Shown here one piece after another: positions 11,327-23,954 of a stretch of DNA of 64,000 nt. Position 1 is the first letter of the stretch. Every line of letters starts with the position of its first letter. This stretch comes from Armillaria gallica (taxonomy: Eukaryota; Basidiomycota; Agaricomycetes; Agaricales; Physalacriaceae), in assembly GCA_037576215.1 (NCBI GenBank), contig JBANDB010000001.1:5642001-5706000 (forward strand), read 5' to 3'. A program made the translations under genes and the position numbers. The notes under the pieces are model-generated. The model saw nothing but the letters and a program-made list of their open reading frames with translations. It did not search any database and was not told where the DNA came from.

Positions 11327-13849
11327 CGACAAATATTGATAATCGTTTCGATTAGGACCCTTCGGAAGACCACGAACACAGAGAGTGGGGAAAGAGAAAC
11401 GTGTTTGTTGGTCGTTGTTTATCGCTGCCGGTCCGAAGCTACCGCATATCTCCGCAATTTTGTGGAACGCTTGGTACACGCCGTCACTCCCTCCCTCCGT
11501 AGGCGTGTATCGTCCGTCTGTCTGCGAGAGACTACGTTTTGTACGCCCCTGCTGGTCAGGGTGTACAACACCCTCCTGGCTACGGGTTGGCACGCCAACG
11601 ACGTTGTACTCGGCTATACCTGGATTTTCTGGACAAAAGCAGCTGTACATCGGTGTAACACTGTTGTCACCAGTTTACACTGATGTATAGGCCCGAGCAT
11701 TACTGTACATGACTCTACACTGATGGAATTCCGTGAGATCCCGGGTGTGCCGTACACATAATCCTTGCCGAGATGATTACGCAACTGTGTGCTGCCGTGT
11801 CAGCCACGTGACAAACCTGTCAACTCCACACGCGTCGACAGTGCGCCACCCGTGTGTTCATGCACCGTACCACACCCTACGGCACCGATTTTCACGTCCG
11901 TCACAAACCGTCACACTGCCGGCAAAAATTCACCATCGATAGCGATGACGTCACGTTCGCTGGTGCAGGATACTCGTTTGACGTGAGTAGTCCTCTATTG
12001 TTTTGACGCTTTAACGTGCCAATGGTATTGATAGGGAAATGGCACCGATTACTGGGACGGGGAAGGCACGAATGGCGGTGTCGACAAACCTTATCCGTTC
12101 TTGAAGTGGGTCCCTTTCATGTTTGTGACGGTGCCCGAGAGTCTGATGATATGCTTAGGTTCAAAGGCTCCGAGTGCTGAGGCGTGAGGAAAGGACTAGG
12201 AAATTTTACGGGAATCAATGTGAGAAGTCATGCGGTGCACTTTGGCTAAGTGATCAAGCTATCAAACTCAAGGTCAGTACATTTTTGATGAACTTATATA
12301 CATGTCTGACAGGTATTCTAGTGTAAGACGAATCCGATGGTGGCGACCTTTGAGACACAGCATCATCAATGAAAGGGTTAGGGGAAGAGGCGATGGTGAC
12401 ACGGCAAATGCTAGGTGCGAACACCCGCAGGTATGTAACTTTTAAGTGTAACAAAGTTAGCGCTCATTTTTCTGCCCACCGTAGTCGTACGCATATCACT
12501 AGGTGTTCTAAGCAGCATATGTTGGACATCCTCTGCGAGTTCCCAGCGCCTCAGGCCTCATCTTTCAGATCCTCAGCACTGACAGGGCGGTAACGATAAG
12601 CATGCCGATAACGAAAGATATCGCGACTGTAGCGAGACCACACGCGAAGGGGTCATGACCTTATATGATGGTGGGCTGCATATATGCTGCCGGCGTTGGA
12701 CTAGTTGCTGCTAACAGAGGGTCATCACGTCTATCGGTGCATAAAATGGTGGTGACGGCAATGGGGACCATTACAGCGAAAGAGATACTCTGAGGGAGTG
12801 CAATGCTCATGTCACAGTAGCGCATGGTTAGTCCAGGGCATTGTTTCAAAGTCTTTTAGTTCTGATGTCGGCGATCTTGTAGCCTGCTCAAGGCGGTTTC
12901 CGGACACGCGAGATGCTCGTTTTTGCGGTTGTTATCACTGGGCATCCATCAGTTTCAAGTGCCGAGAGTGATGTGGACCATTGTATCAGGAGAACGGTCC
13001 AGATGTTTGCTTGTTGCATTCGGCCCATGTTCTCCACGCCACACCTTGACCCGCTTCCAGTCTCGTCGCTCGATTTACAGGCAGAGGCATCCATATATGC
13101 TATCATGGAAGCGGTGTCAGGTAGCAGACTGCCCCCCTCATCTCTTTCTTTGCTTGCTTCCTGAGCATGTGAATCTCGCCCGTCACCTCGTACTTCCTTC
13201 TGAATCCAACCTCGTCGCATGAGCTCGGACCCCTGATACTCAGCCGCAAGATAACTGTGATGATGGCACCAATCGGTGGGCTGGGGCTGATACCGCAAAT
13301 GCGTCATCGGCGATTTTTTCGCTTGTTGCTCCAATCGTTCTCTTACTTGAACAGCGCTGGTTGTATTAGGAAGGAGGCTACTTTGGCGATAATCAACCAG
13401 GGGTGGCGCTCCGGGAAGTCGTATCAAAAAAGTGGTCCAAACGTTGTTGAATTGGGATATTAGCTCTCTCAATGATATCAGCTATTTACAGTGGCGGAAT
13501 GATCTTTTTCAATTTGATGTTGCGTAAGTATCTCCCGTCTTTCTGTCGTAACAGACTGACGAGTCTCAGTGGACAAGGAAAGATTTTTAGAAGATTATTT
13601 GTTGGCTCTAACGATGTGGCGTTGATTCATAACTGTCATACCGATTCGGGGTTACCCTCAGTTCGTCGCAAGAACGGATTAGGCTGTCGTCTTACTCGCA
13701 CGACGAGCCTAAAACATTGTGATGGGCGCAGTGGCGACTCAAGGCACTTTTGGGGGAGAGGACCGATACCTACAGGGTGTCGTGCAGAAAGATTTCCCCC
13801 GTCTCTACGCTCGAAGAGGTGGATTTTAAAAGTACAACAAGATTGAATC
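11327..13849. other. gene-poor region upstream of Derlin
   Basis: No intact gene is recognised. At 11640-11730 there are short TACACTGATG-type repeats. At 12030-12280 a plus-strand reading gives DKPYPFLK, then after a possible intron GNQCEKSCGALWLSDQAIKL, protein-like but unassigned. Minus ORF 13472-12888 (194 codons) is uninterrupted, without a recognisable domain. Minus 12700-12570 reads a short hydrophobic stretch (ATVAISFVIGMLIVTAL). These may be remnants. Confidence 0.3.
11476..11535. repeat. 60-nt sequence shared with the end of the element at 57331-57857
   Basis: Matches 57799-57858 over about 60 nt; all differences I see are C/T or G/A. It ends in GAGACTAC like that element. I could not find the other end of an element here, so it may be a truncated copy. 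It lies about 150-210 bp upstream of the Derlin start codon. Confidence 0.6.
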
Positions 13850-16644
13850 CATCGGTGGCCAGGTTAGGTAGGTATTTGTATCCAACGTAGAGTTGTAACC
13901 CTAACCCTATTTTACCTAGGCTTCATGGTTGCTTAATGGACACCCGTCTACAGCTGAGCTCGACGTCTACGGCCGCCACCAATTCATGCGCTGGCGCTTA
14001 CGCACAGTTTTTCCAGAGGTAGTCCATTGTCATTTTCTGTGGAGCTTAGCTGATACAATACATGCTTGTAGCGACGTTCGAATCAACAGTTGCATTGAAT
14101 AGATATCCCGACGTCCACATAGGCGCAACAGCCAATTACCAGGTGTCGCCTTCGATGGCACGGCACCCATAAACCGTGTCTTTCCTTTCAACTACGCAAG
14201 TCTGGACCGCTAAACCACAACTCGCTCTTCACAGCCCTGCATACTCTGATGACTGTCCAAAGGAGCATCATCCTGATTTCCGAGGAGCTGCAACGATAAA
14301 GACGTCCGCAGGGGGATGGTCATCTGCAGAGCATACCATAGCATCTCGATGACGTCGTCAACTGTAACTCACTCTCGGTAACCCGACGTCTGAATGGCTA
14401 TTGGCCACGGGAGTATTGGGTGGGCAATGGATAGCGATGGAAGGGGCGTCGGTCTCCGCCTCGATCTCGTACCCCTTCATGACCAAGAACATGTACGCTT
14501 GACAGACCGCGAGCAAAGTTGAGCTCCATCATCAACTCTCCCCTCGGGTTGGTCGAGTGGATGTTACTGTCGGAGTATCTCCCTCTATTTGAGACGGTAC
14601 CAGGACGTCAAGATGCCGTGTTTTACCAAGGGCGGGCGGCGAGGAGAGCGTGATATATCCGCGTACAGATTCCGTATATGACTCATCGGGACTGGGTCCA
14701 TCATGGCAGTGAAGATGGACTGTCCCGGTCAGTTCTTCGTCGCCATGGATAGTCTGTCGTTGGGTTGAGGTTCTTTTTTTCTTTTGCTAAATGTATCGTA
14801 CAGCTCCAGCAAATCTCCCATTCTTCAAAATCCCAGCGCCGTCGATGGAGAGGTTAGTAGTCGTTGGTCGTATGGAATCTCAAAGACCCTATAGGGCCGT
14901 ACACCCGCGATCCAACAGCATAAAACTGGACGAGATTACGTTGGTCGCATGGAATCAGCAAGCACTGTATGTTCTTGCTGGGGTGCGCACGACGGGCTAC
15001 ACTGTCGTCTAGGATTTCAGAGGGAGGCGTGAGATCATCGTTCTGGTGTACGATGGTGGAGCCAGAACGTTTGCAGGCCAAGTCAGTGTGACGAATGGTC
15101 TTGCTATTGGTGGACGGCGAGGAATGAGCGTCATCGTCTGGCATCCAGATAACGTGCGTCCTATGCTGACTTTGTGACATTTTGCTCACACTATCAATCC
15201 AGGCTACCAGACTTGTAACGGCGTCTGAAGAGATCATCGGCGAGCTCTTGAGCATGTTGAACTGGCCGTTCCAAGTCGGATGATGTCCTCGTAACCCTGA
15301 CCACATCGCTACTGTCTTCGTCGATTGTACCGTTGGCATCCATTCTATTCAGTCGACTAATGAGCCAACAGCTTCCGCCACCCCCGCTACTGCCGGGAAC
15401 AATGCCGACATATTTGATTCTACAGATTGCTCGCAGACCCAAGGCGGGACACTTTCCCTCAAGCAGCCACCAAATAGTTAAGACATTCAGCTTCGAAAAC
15501 TTTCGGTTTTAGAAGGAAGCTAGTGTCAGTATCCAACCTCCCCTCTGCGCAAGGGAAACACCGGAGCGTCGTCCTCCATCTCCGTAAAGTCGTTACCGAA
15601 CAAGAGCTCATCGTGCAAGCTACGACGTCGATGGCGGGCATCAAAGGAGACTGGATGCGGCGCCTGATGAGCAAGAGGCCTGGAAGGCACTGCTGAGTCT
15701 CTTCTATGCAGACTCTCGAAATGAGCTGATGACGCTCTTGGGATTCTCAAAGGCCGGTATTGCAGCTTGTATCGCCGACGCGGTCGAGAAGCTCAAGGTT
15801 GTAAGGCAGTCATGGGAGAAAGAGGTTGAGACCGAAGATGATAGCGAGCTGAAGCCTTACGAACCCGTTGTGACCCTGCTGAAGAGCTTACCTTCCACGC
15901 TGCCAGCGATGGCGATCCTTTTGGTAGGTCGGTCAAAAAGACTCTTTCAGAAATCAATGCCGATGTTACCTCGGAGGGTACTTGCCTTGCTGATGCCAAG
16001 TCTACTACGACGGCGCCTTGTCTGTTCGGAGACGACGGTCCCGGAAAACCTCAGCGTGATGCAAGTGCTGACTTTTTCAGCAGCAGAGGAGAAAGTTGCG
16101 CCTCACACCAACCTCCTCGATTGCGGCGACCATTGGTTCTGGACCTTCATCGGTATGGCCTGAGACATTCAAGAGCAACACCTCCAAGATTTATCCTGCC
16201 GACGAGTCCGAAACTGCTCGTCTGGTCTTACACGTGCGGAGGATCCTGCCTAGGCCTCTCAGTTCTGCAAGTACGTATTTGGCTGCGGCGAGTGTAGCTA
16301 GGTTAAGAGTCTAGAATGCTCTATCAACGCCATTGCATTATTTTTGTACAGAAAACCCGGTGTATAATAAGTACTTCAAGTCCAATACAACAAGCATCTT
16401 ACATTAATTTCGAAGTAACAAAGGGTTGAAGCGAGGCTTCAAGGACAACAGCGGTTCCTCAGCATCAATTGTACAGGCTGGAAATTGAGAGCTTCGATGA
16501 AGTACATCTCTGCTACATTTGGTACATCAGTTTACGCTCGCGGTGAAGTCTGATTAACTCCTTGGGGTCGCTCATAACCTCAATCTCCAGTTCCGCAATC
16601 CAGCCTCCCACCGTAGTCACCTCAGCTGCCAAACCATCAACTCT
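13850..16644. other. region of apparent gene remnants
   Basis: Contains pieces that look coding but do not join. Plus 14791-15012 is a 73-codon ORF. About 15670-15930 in the plus strand reads WKALLSLFYADSRNELMTLL and continues LGFSKAGIAACIADAVEKLK. About 15930-16320 gives KKTLSEINADVTSEGTCLAD and TCGGSCLGLSVLQ in changing frames. I do not recognise the families. Stops and frame changes suggest decayed genes, although introns could explain some. AACCCTAACCCTA at about 13899-13911 is a two-copy telomere-like motif, too short to mean much. Confidence 0.35.
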
Positions 16645-17014
16645 CTTTATTCCAAGGAGAACTTCCCCAAGATTCTTGGACTTGTCGGTCATTTGAAGGC
16701 GATTGCATCAAAGCATAATGCGACGCCTGGTCAGGTCACCCTCGCTTGGATCCTTGCACAAGGCGACGACTTTGTCGTTATTCCGGGCACGAAGAAGATC
16801 AAGGTAGTCATGCAGTAAATCTTCAGAGCTGGCCTACACTAACTTGTGCCCTTAGTATCTGGATGAAAACCTCGGAGCGGCCAAGGTCAAGCTCAGCCAA
16901 GAGGAGGTTGCCGCTATTCGTAAACTCGCAGAAGAAAGCGATATTCCTGGAACAAGATATCCAGAAGCTGGGATGGCATTAGTGTTGCAGGGAACGCCTG
17001 AGTTATCCAAGTAG
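16645..17014 (+). pseudogene. 5'-truncated aldo/keto reductase
   Basis: The reading begins near 16645 (SKENFPKILGLVGHLK), continues ATPGQVTLAWILAQGDDFVV and IPGTKKIK, then an intron 16804-16855 and YLDENLGAAKVKLSQEEVAA to a stop at 17012-17014. This is the C-terminal third of an NADPH-dependent aldo/keto reductase (the VIPGTKK cofactor loop and the last helices). The N-terminal two thirds, with the catalytic Asp/Tyr/Lys/His, are missing: sequence upstream of 16645 does not read as an aldo/keto reductase in any frame. The remaining part has no stop. It is probably a fragment left by rearrangement rather than an unusual gene. Confidence 0.75.
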
Positions 17015-17632
17015 TTTTAATCAGAGGAAGCACCACTCATGAGACTAACGGTTGTACCGATATAATGAGACAACAAAGGGTCCAGACCCAGTCGGAATCT
17101 AGCATGCCATATATTTGGATCTTATTGCTTATTCACTGGCAAGTTTAGACATACAATCAAGAGTGCTTCGGGTTGGTTCTGGCATAGAAGAGCATACAAA
17201 CGTTTGAGAACAATGGAATAAAGAACGCTGCAACGCTTGCTATCAACGTTTGTTTCACTTTCTGTACACTTTTTGAAGCTGCCTAAGCTCTCCGTATCAC
17301 AGTAAAACAATACATTGATATTGCAACATGGGAGGGGATGAGCTGCTTAGGCACGCCTCTCGCGAGTGGGATTACAGAGGTCTCAAGGAGCTACAGAACA
17401 GGGATACACAAGTCACATTCCGGGAATGAATAGCAGGCATGGTAGATGGGATGCGAGGCGGCAAGCGAGTCGCTGCATACCCATGAGTCGGCATGCTACA
17501 GGTCGGACGGTAATCGGAGAAGGCGGAAGTTGGAACACGAGCACAGCATCTGGTTCGCGGGAAAGGAGAAGAAGACATATGAAGTGACTTACCCATAGAT
17601 ATCCTTTACAATACTTTTAATCCAAGATAGAC
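17015..17632. other. stretch without a recognised gene
   Basis: Only overlapping ORFs below 75 codons. Nothing recognisable on either strand. Confidence 0.4.
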
Positions 17633-18740
17633 TCAGGCCGCTCGACCGCCAGTGGCCTGGTCGAGCCTCTGCTTCCTCTCCCTTTCCAACTCTTCAACCT
17701 TCCTCTCCCTCCCTTCAACCTTCCGCTCCCTCTCTGCAAGCCTACACTCCCTCTCTGCATCAGTGTCTGGCTCGTCCATACGAGCCCGAACAGTTGCGGA
17801 CACACTTTGGCTTGAATGGAGCATGTCTCACTGGTGCTTTCTTCAACTCCGGATGATCGTCCATCACTTCGATGTCTCTTCGCAGTGTCGCTTCAAAGGC
17901 AGTTACAAGCTTCCGGGTAATCCCTTCCTTCACCATCCCGTCACGGAGTTGCCCCAGGATGAGATCTAGAGTCACTGCACTGCCAGGAAGTAGAACACAG
18001 TTGTCGTCAACAAGGCGGACGAGGGCCACCGTTCCACGGTCTGCGTATAAGGGTCCATGTTCAATAACACATCCATCTGAGTCGTCTCTCGTGCACAGGG
18101 ACCTTGCTGTATGAAAGAAAAGAGCGGCAAACCAATGGCACATGCGGTATAACGTGCTGTAGTTCTTGGCACTCTGCGTGATAGAGGTAGCGAGACAAGC
18201 GCAATGGATTACATCCATTTTCCCAGGTGGTACATCGAACCTCTGTACTAGCTTGTATTTCGAGTTGAAGTCTTGACAGGCGTCGTTGAGGTAAGCTCCA
18301 AAAGTGACGATGTCGGCATATACCGAGTTGCTTGCTGTTGGCTCTTGCATCGAGTGCATTATTCGATCGCTTGACCCTAGTTAGCAATGGGAAGAATTAA
18401 CTGTGAGTACTGACGTTACAGACGACGACCCCTGTTTGAAGTGTTCGATGATCATAATTCTGTAATCTGCTTGTCGTGCCCGTACTTGGTCGTCATCACC
18501 CGACCGTATATGGACCACGACGAGCTCGTGGCAGATGGTCCCCTGGCCTGAGCGATAGTGCTCGATATGGGCGACGTGGCACGATTAAAGGGCCCGGAGA
18601 CGAAGGGCGCTACGATCTTGAGAAATAATCTCAAACCAATCTGCGATGGCCTTAGTAAACCCCACGGCCTCGATGACACCGTATACGAAACGTTCGGGTT
18701 TCTGCACATGTCCTGGATATGTTTTCTCGTTACTAGACAT
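17633..18740 (-). CDS. hypothetical protein with C-terminal coiled coil, possibly broken
   Basis: On the minus strand a reading from about 18740 (MSSNEKTYPGHVQKPERFVY, VIEAVGFTKAIADWFEII) is followed by HYRSGQGTICHELVVVHI, then after a likely intron near 18420-18370 the long ORF 18359-17760, which contains FDVPPGKMDVIHCACLATSI and MCHWFAALFFHTARSL. The tail in another frame, 17824-17633, ends in charged heptad-like repeats (ERECRLAERERKVEGRERKV), a likely coiled coil. It resembles uncharacterised basidiomycete proteins that I cannot name. The frame changes near 18590 and 17810 have no obvious intron, so it may be a pseudogene. The function is unknown. Confidence 0.42.
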
Positions 18741-18859
18741 AGTGTCGTAAAGGAAAGGGGTGCAGGAGGAGAGACATTGCAGCGGGTACGATAAAAGTCT
18801 AGTAATAAATAATCAAATTTCATAAGGCTGTATCTATTTGGCTCCCCCGGGAGCACCAT

Positions 18860-20455
18860 TACGAATCACCTGCCCCGCCAGGGAGTTTAGGGTTCAAGGA
18901 CACCCTTCTGGTTTGGCTGTATCTCGAGAGTACTAGACCATCACCTTTTTGAGATCTAATCTATTCGGACTCACAGTCTCTTTGCATGATTAATCAGATT
19001 TAACGCATCTGTTGGGATCATTGAGTCAGGACTCAGGGAAGGTTGATCCTCAAGCTTCATGAGCTGCCAGCACGGGTAAATTCAGATAGGACTTATAAGC
19101 TGAGCTCGTGGGGAATTTTGACATGAACCTTGCGAGCAGAACGAAGATAGAAGGAATTGTTATGTTTGCGACTGTGCGCTATAAATGCATTTTGTGAGTT
19201 GTAAGTCAAGAAAATTTAGTCTACGTCATCCATCCACGAAACGAGGCGACAGTCAATCGACAGCGTCAGGAACCTGCCAGTGAGCATACCGTGCCGTGTA
19301 AGGATGATGATGATGATGATAGCAGACGGTCAGGGCCCGTAGAAACAGCCGTGACAGCCCGTCAAAACGTGACAGTAGTAACCCCTCTTCACTGGTATTC
19401 ACTGATATCCACTCCACGCTATGCCATGCGATGGGTGGCATCCAGCAGTGAATTCAAGTGTAGGAGCGGTCAACTCTACACTGATATCCATCAGATATCC
19501 ATGCGAAGACCTGTTCATGTTATTCAGTGGACCGCAGTGAACTGCAGTGAACATCAGTGACAACCCGTGTGCATCATTACCAATCCCTTCTCACGTGATA
19601 TCACTGGCCTTCACTGGCTTATCTGAGTAAAGTCCAGTAGAGCCTGCCATACTCGGCCCGTTAATGAAACGAGGCTGTAACCTCTCATAAGCATAGGGCA
19701 TATAGTAGGGTTTCCCTTTCTTCGAAGGCATTGTATTGTAGCTGACCACGCGAGGTAAATGCTCCGCAAACAACTTTGATATTCAGTTCAAGACCTGCTG
19801 GTGGAACTGTAGTGAACAGCATATCTTGACGTTCTGAGAGTACGTGAGGTACGAGCGGAGTCAGAATAGGGTTTGTGTACGAGTTAGCACGTGATGATAT
19901 TCGAGTTCCTTCTGAGCTCTCACTTCACTGAGAGGAAACATAGCCGAGCTGAGCTTCGTCAACAACGAGGTTCTGTCAAACAACCATGCCGCGAGGGTTC
20001 AGGAAATATGCACGTACTAAGTTGCTGTTGCGGATATGGTTTCACAGCTAGCCCATTGTTTTACCTTATTTTGATTTCCGTGCCGATCATTACCGCTTCT
20101 TGGCTTCGTACCGCGAATCAGCACCCAGAATATACGTTCGTTCGAGCCATCACCGCCACATTCATTTCCCTGCCGACGTCTATTCCCAGCAGTTGCAACG
20201 GCCTATCTTCTAATCAACCAACCTCGGTGCATAGCTCATATAAGTAAGTAACGAACAGACAATCCCAACACTTTCTATCTACAGAAATTCTCCTCCAACG
20301 CCGCTCGGCTTCTCGTCGGAGTGGTACTTATTACCCATGACAGTCCTGAGCCTCCTCATGAGGTCGCCATCTTCTCAGAGTCGGTCCGTCGGCCCGTTAT
20401 GGGTACTTATACCTGAGGAAACGAGCGTACGAGACTGCTTTGCAACGCTCTGAAT
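18860..20455. other. gene-poor region upstream of the pectate lyase
   Basis: No gene recognised. It holds a short (GAT)n run at about 19303-19320, the CACTG-rich repeat block listed separately, and the promoter of the pectate lyase. CATATAAG near 20228 could be a TATA-like element, but it lies about 230 bp from the start codon. Confidence 0.4.
19380..19625. repeat. degenerate CACTG/ATATCCA short repeats
   Basis: Many variants of TTCACTGATATCCA and GCAGTGAAC recur in both orientations within about 245 bp (for example TACACTGATATCCATCAGAT near 19475). A weaker set with TACACTGATG is seen at 11660-11720. I cannot tell a decayed satellite from a transposon end. Confidence 0.5.
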
Positions 20456-22107
20456 ATGTGGCGCTATTTGTTCTTTGCCCTTTTAGCTCCACTGCGCGCG
20501 GTATCCGTGGTCATCTTCGCAGGTAAGTACGTACGTATCTTTTTAATGTGGTGACCATGTTAAGTGCTGTGGCAGGCGATCCCGAGACGCTTCCTAAGCT
20601 AAGCCACGCCCCATTCGGATATGGTGGCGCGTCTACCGGAGGATCGACGAACGAATCATCGATCTACATCGTTTCAAACCACACAGAGCTACGCGAAGCT
20701 CTCGCTCTACCTTTCACTAAAACTATATACGTGAACGGCACTATTGAAGGAAGCCAGCTCGATAACGGTACCTATCCACGATCCTCATCTTATTTTTACC
20801 CACTCACAAGTACTGACAGGTACTCTCGCAACATGCGAATACTATACCGCCGCCACGAGCGGCGCATCCAGTCAATTCGATTTTATTCTATACCTTCTCA
20901 GCCTCAACGCGACCTACGTCTCACTCGTCGAGGACGCTATATCCCAGAACATCACCTTCGAAGGAAAGAACGCCACGGAATACCGAGCCCTCCTTGGGCA
21001 CCAGAACGGCTGGCGGCCCGTGGTATCTAACACCCAGAAAGCCCAAGTAGGATTCTCGCTCACGAATAACACGTCACTGATCGGGATGGGGAAAGGCGCA
21101 GCGTTGAATGGTATAAACCTATACCTGAGCTCGGTGGATAACATCTGGATACGGAATCTCAAGCTTGTATCGCCAGCAGATTGTTTCCCAGCCCCGGAAA
21201 CTTTCCCTTCGTCGTGGAATGCCAGGTGTGTTTTTCTTGTCCTTGCAAGCACATTTATTGAGAGGCGATAGATTCGACGCTGTAGGAATCGTCACAGCTG
21301 CGAATGTCTGGGTTGACGGGTGCGAACTCCAAGACCAGCTCAGTGGAGAATACATCCAGCCGGATATTATCGACCCAGGCTGGCAGGTAGACCGATTTGA
21401 TGGTAAGCCTTTCAACTCACCTCTTTCTGTCGCTAACAACACCCCCAGGTCTCTTCGACTGCGAAGATGGCACGGATAATGTGACCTTCTCGCACAACAT
21501 CATTCGCAACCATCACAAATCCCTACTCCTTGGTGGGGGCACCAAAGAGGCCCCACGCGACCTCGGAAAGATGCATTTCACGATATTCGGCAATCACTTC
21601 AACAACTCGGCTTCGAGGAACCCCACGATGCGATTCGGAACGTTTGACGTGTATGCGAACCTGTTTGAGGACATCAATGATAACCAACCACGGTTCGGCG
21701 CCAATCTGAAGAGGGACGAGAACGTGCCATTGGATGCCGTCTTCGAGTACCACTTGGGGGTGTACAACCAGTCGACAGTCCAGCTGCGGGATAATGTCTT
21801 CTTGCAGTCGGGCAAGGTGCCGGATGACACGTCGAGGATATTCACGATCAGCGAGGCGACGATCCCTGAGCTCCCTGCGAGAGTGTGTATAAGGGATTCT
21901 GGCGTTCCGCCTACCCTTAACGGGGCAGCCATCGATTTAGGTTCCATAGCACAAGATACTGTTGACTGGTTCGTGAACGAGGGGCATTCGGCAATGGATG
22001 CGGTATTGGTGACATGCGAGGACGTGGCCGTGGGTGACTACCCAACTTTTGAGACTGTGCAGGAGGTGACTCGATATGTGCTGCGGGAGGCGGGACAATC
22101 TCCATAA
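20456..22107 (+). CDS. secreted pectate lyase, polysaccharide lyase family 1
   Basis: Cleaves polygalacturonan by beta-elimination outside the cell. Five exons: 20456-20522, 20576-20767, 20820-21225, 21272-21402, 21449-22107 (1455 nt, 484 aa, phases agree). The N-terminus MWRYLFFALLAPLRAVSVVI is a signal peptide, with the mature protein from about residue 22. PL1 features: SLIGMGKGAALNGINLYL, VDNIWIRNLKL, NVWVDGCELQDQ, DGLFDCEDGTDNVTFSHNII, then SRNPTMRFGTFDVYANLFED, the RxPxxR region with the catalytic Arg. Acidic positions around GLFDCEDGTD fit calcium binding. There are many NxT/NxS sequons. It is longer than bacterial PL1 enzymes, with inserts in the N-terminal half. Part of the gene is duplicated just downstream as fragments. 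Confidence 0.93.
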
Positions 22108-22186
22108 CGCCTGTTTCCATAAGATAAATAAACGCTAATGCATATCATGATTTACATACGAGATAGAAAACCTGAATGGACAATGC

Positions 22187-22580
22187 AAAGAGCTCCGCGA
22201 GACACTCGCTCCACCTTTCACTAAAATCGCAATAACACTATTGAAGGAAAGCAGCTCGATATAATAGTACTAGTACCTGTCCACGATTCCCCGGCCATCT
22301 TATTTTCAACCACTCCCAAATACTGACAGGTACTGTCGGCGCATCCAGTCAATTCGGCTTCATTCTACAGTCGACTCTGTAATAACCCATACCCCTCTGT
22401 TCCCACTCGGCGCTATGGGTTATGAGGGAGTATGGATTTAAAGAGAGGAATTTGAGGGTAATTTGTACTTTGGTAGACGGACAAACCTATGGGTTATGGG
22501 GGTGTATGTCCTTATAGAGGTATGGGTTATTACAGAGTCGACTGTATATCTTCTCAGCCTTGATGCTACAGTCTACGAGC
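22187..22580 (+). pseudogene. 5' fragment of a tandem pectate lyase duplicate, split by a MITE
   Basis: From about 22187 the sequence repeats pectate lyase exon 2 from about 20687 (GAGCTCCGCGAGACACTCGC against GAGCTACGCGAAGCTCTCGC), passes through the intron with the conserved end TACTGACAG, and enters exon 3 (TCGGCGCATCCAGTCAATTC). It is interrupted by the element at 22368-22544 and resumes with TATCTTCTCAGCCTTGATGC. Small deletions and stops make it non-coding. Confidence 0.85.
22368..22544. mobile_element. 177-bp MITE with TA target duplication (Tc1/mariner-type)
   Basis: Terminal inverted repeats begin CAGTCGACTCTGTAATAACC and extend to about 26 bp. TA flanks both ends (22366-22367 and 22545-22546). 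Removing the element and one TA restores ATTCTATATCTTCTC, which matches the intact pectate lyase (ATTCTATACCTTCTC). There is no coding capacity. The TA duplication and CAGT start fit Tc1/mariner, perhaps pogo-like. Confidence 0.88.
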
Positions 22581-22752
22581 TTTCTATGGACCGATTATTA
22601 AGATGCATAATGGAGTTACTCTCACCGTCTTTCGTCCGGCAAGTTCTGATCAAGACGATAGTACAACGGCAGGGGATACTTTTGTACATATTATGAGGAA
22701 CACTGGAGAAATGGTAAGACAACCACCGAAATTTAAAAAGGCATCAAACCGA

Positions 22753-23582
22753 TTATTGCAAGTAGCAGTAATTAGAGCTAGTAGACGATGCCGGTTGTCC
22801 TGCTGCTAACGCAGCGAGGATCTCGTCTTGCTTCTTCGACATTTCACTGAATATCTCGTCTTGCCTCTTTTCCATGTCACTGAATCTCCTGTCCACCTTG
22901 TCAATGGCAGCGCCGAAATCCTGTTCCAACTCGTCCATTCTACGTGATATCGCCTGAACGGTGTCCTCTGTAAATTCCTGGTTTGTTTGACCAGCCTCGG
23001 GCCTGTAATAAACCAAAGATGAATAGTCTACCGGTATGCGCAAATGATAGATGCTCTTACTCTGAAACTTTTCGCACAGACTGGCTAATAGGCATCATTG
23101 AGTATGACGACAACACATAAAATCAGAAGGGCGGTCATACTTTCCGGGGGCTCTGACTGAGTGATGGAACTTGGACCAGTTGGACGGCAAGTTACTCCTC
23201 CTCGCTGGCCAGACACGGGTTCTGAAAATAAACTTTGAGGTAGTAGAGTAAGCGCACCTGCTATCTCGGCCCTGGAAAAAAAATAGCTGGTTCACTGATA
23301 TACATGGATACATTTGGAGGGAACTCACATATTGTCGGAACTGCTTCCCCCGCCTTCGCCCAAACGGTAGAAAGAGGGCGCCTCTTCGGAATCGGACGAC
23401 GCTTGAACATTACTGTTCTTGGAACACCTAGACTGATGAATATCTAATATACAATAACGAAGATGCGCTTCCTCACTGGGTGTCCTCGGTAGCTCCTTTT
23501 CCTGGTTCTGCATCGAGGCTACTAAGGGACGAATGCGGGGCTGCCGAAGAGCTGCAGGACCCCATATCAGGCTACGCGACAA
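22753..23582 (-). CDS. hypothetical coiled-coil protein (multi-exon, uncertain model)
   Basis: Minus-strand ORF 23582-23325 is acidic and Ser-rich (SSDSEEAPSFYRLGEGGG) and ends at a possible donor GTGAGTTCC. A middle exon near 23280-23110 reads PQSLFSEPVSGQRGGV. The last ORF, 23043-22753, is strongly heptad-like (RRMDELEQDFGAAIDKVDRR then KRQDEIFSEMSKKQDEILAA), a coiled coil. The joins are not certain, because one option runs into a stop after a hydrophobic MTALLILCVVVIL. It sits between the two fragments of the duplicated pectate lyase. Family unknown. Confidence 0.4.
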
Positions 23583-23954
23583 GGAAAACAGCTAACCGAT
23601 GGAGCTTACCCCGAGGAGCTATTAGATGCTAATTCTTCGTGGTCGTCGGTGGAATTGGCCGCCGTTTTGATGTATCGGCGGTGGGAACGACTCCGACGGT
23701 GGGTGGATGGTGGGAAGAGGTGAGGTGTGAGACGGTGCAGGAACTCTGTGGTCTGCGTCATCGTAAGGAAGTAGATGAGTGCCCTCGAGTAACCAATTGT
23801 GACATCATTGCCGAATAATCACATGTTATAGTAGATTCCATACTTTCGAAAGATTGTGATAGGTATATTAGACATGAATCGTGAGTGCACATGTGTGCAA
23901 ATGATCATAGATGGCATAGAAAGAACGTTCTAGATATACCATTTTCCACTTCCC

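Noticed and set aside
12888..13472. 194-codon minus-strand ORF as a gene
   Set aside because: No domain, plus-strand ORFs overlap it heavily, and composition does not differ from its surroundings; mentioned only in the region entry.
13895..13915. Telomere-like AACCCTAACCCTA as a sign of a chromosome end
   Set aside because: Only two copies, with no array; single-copy genes lie on both sides.
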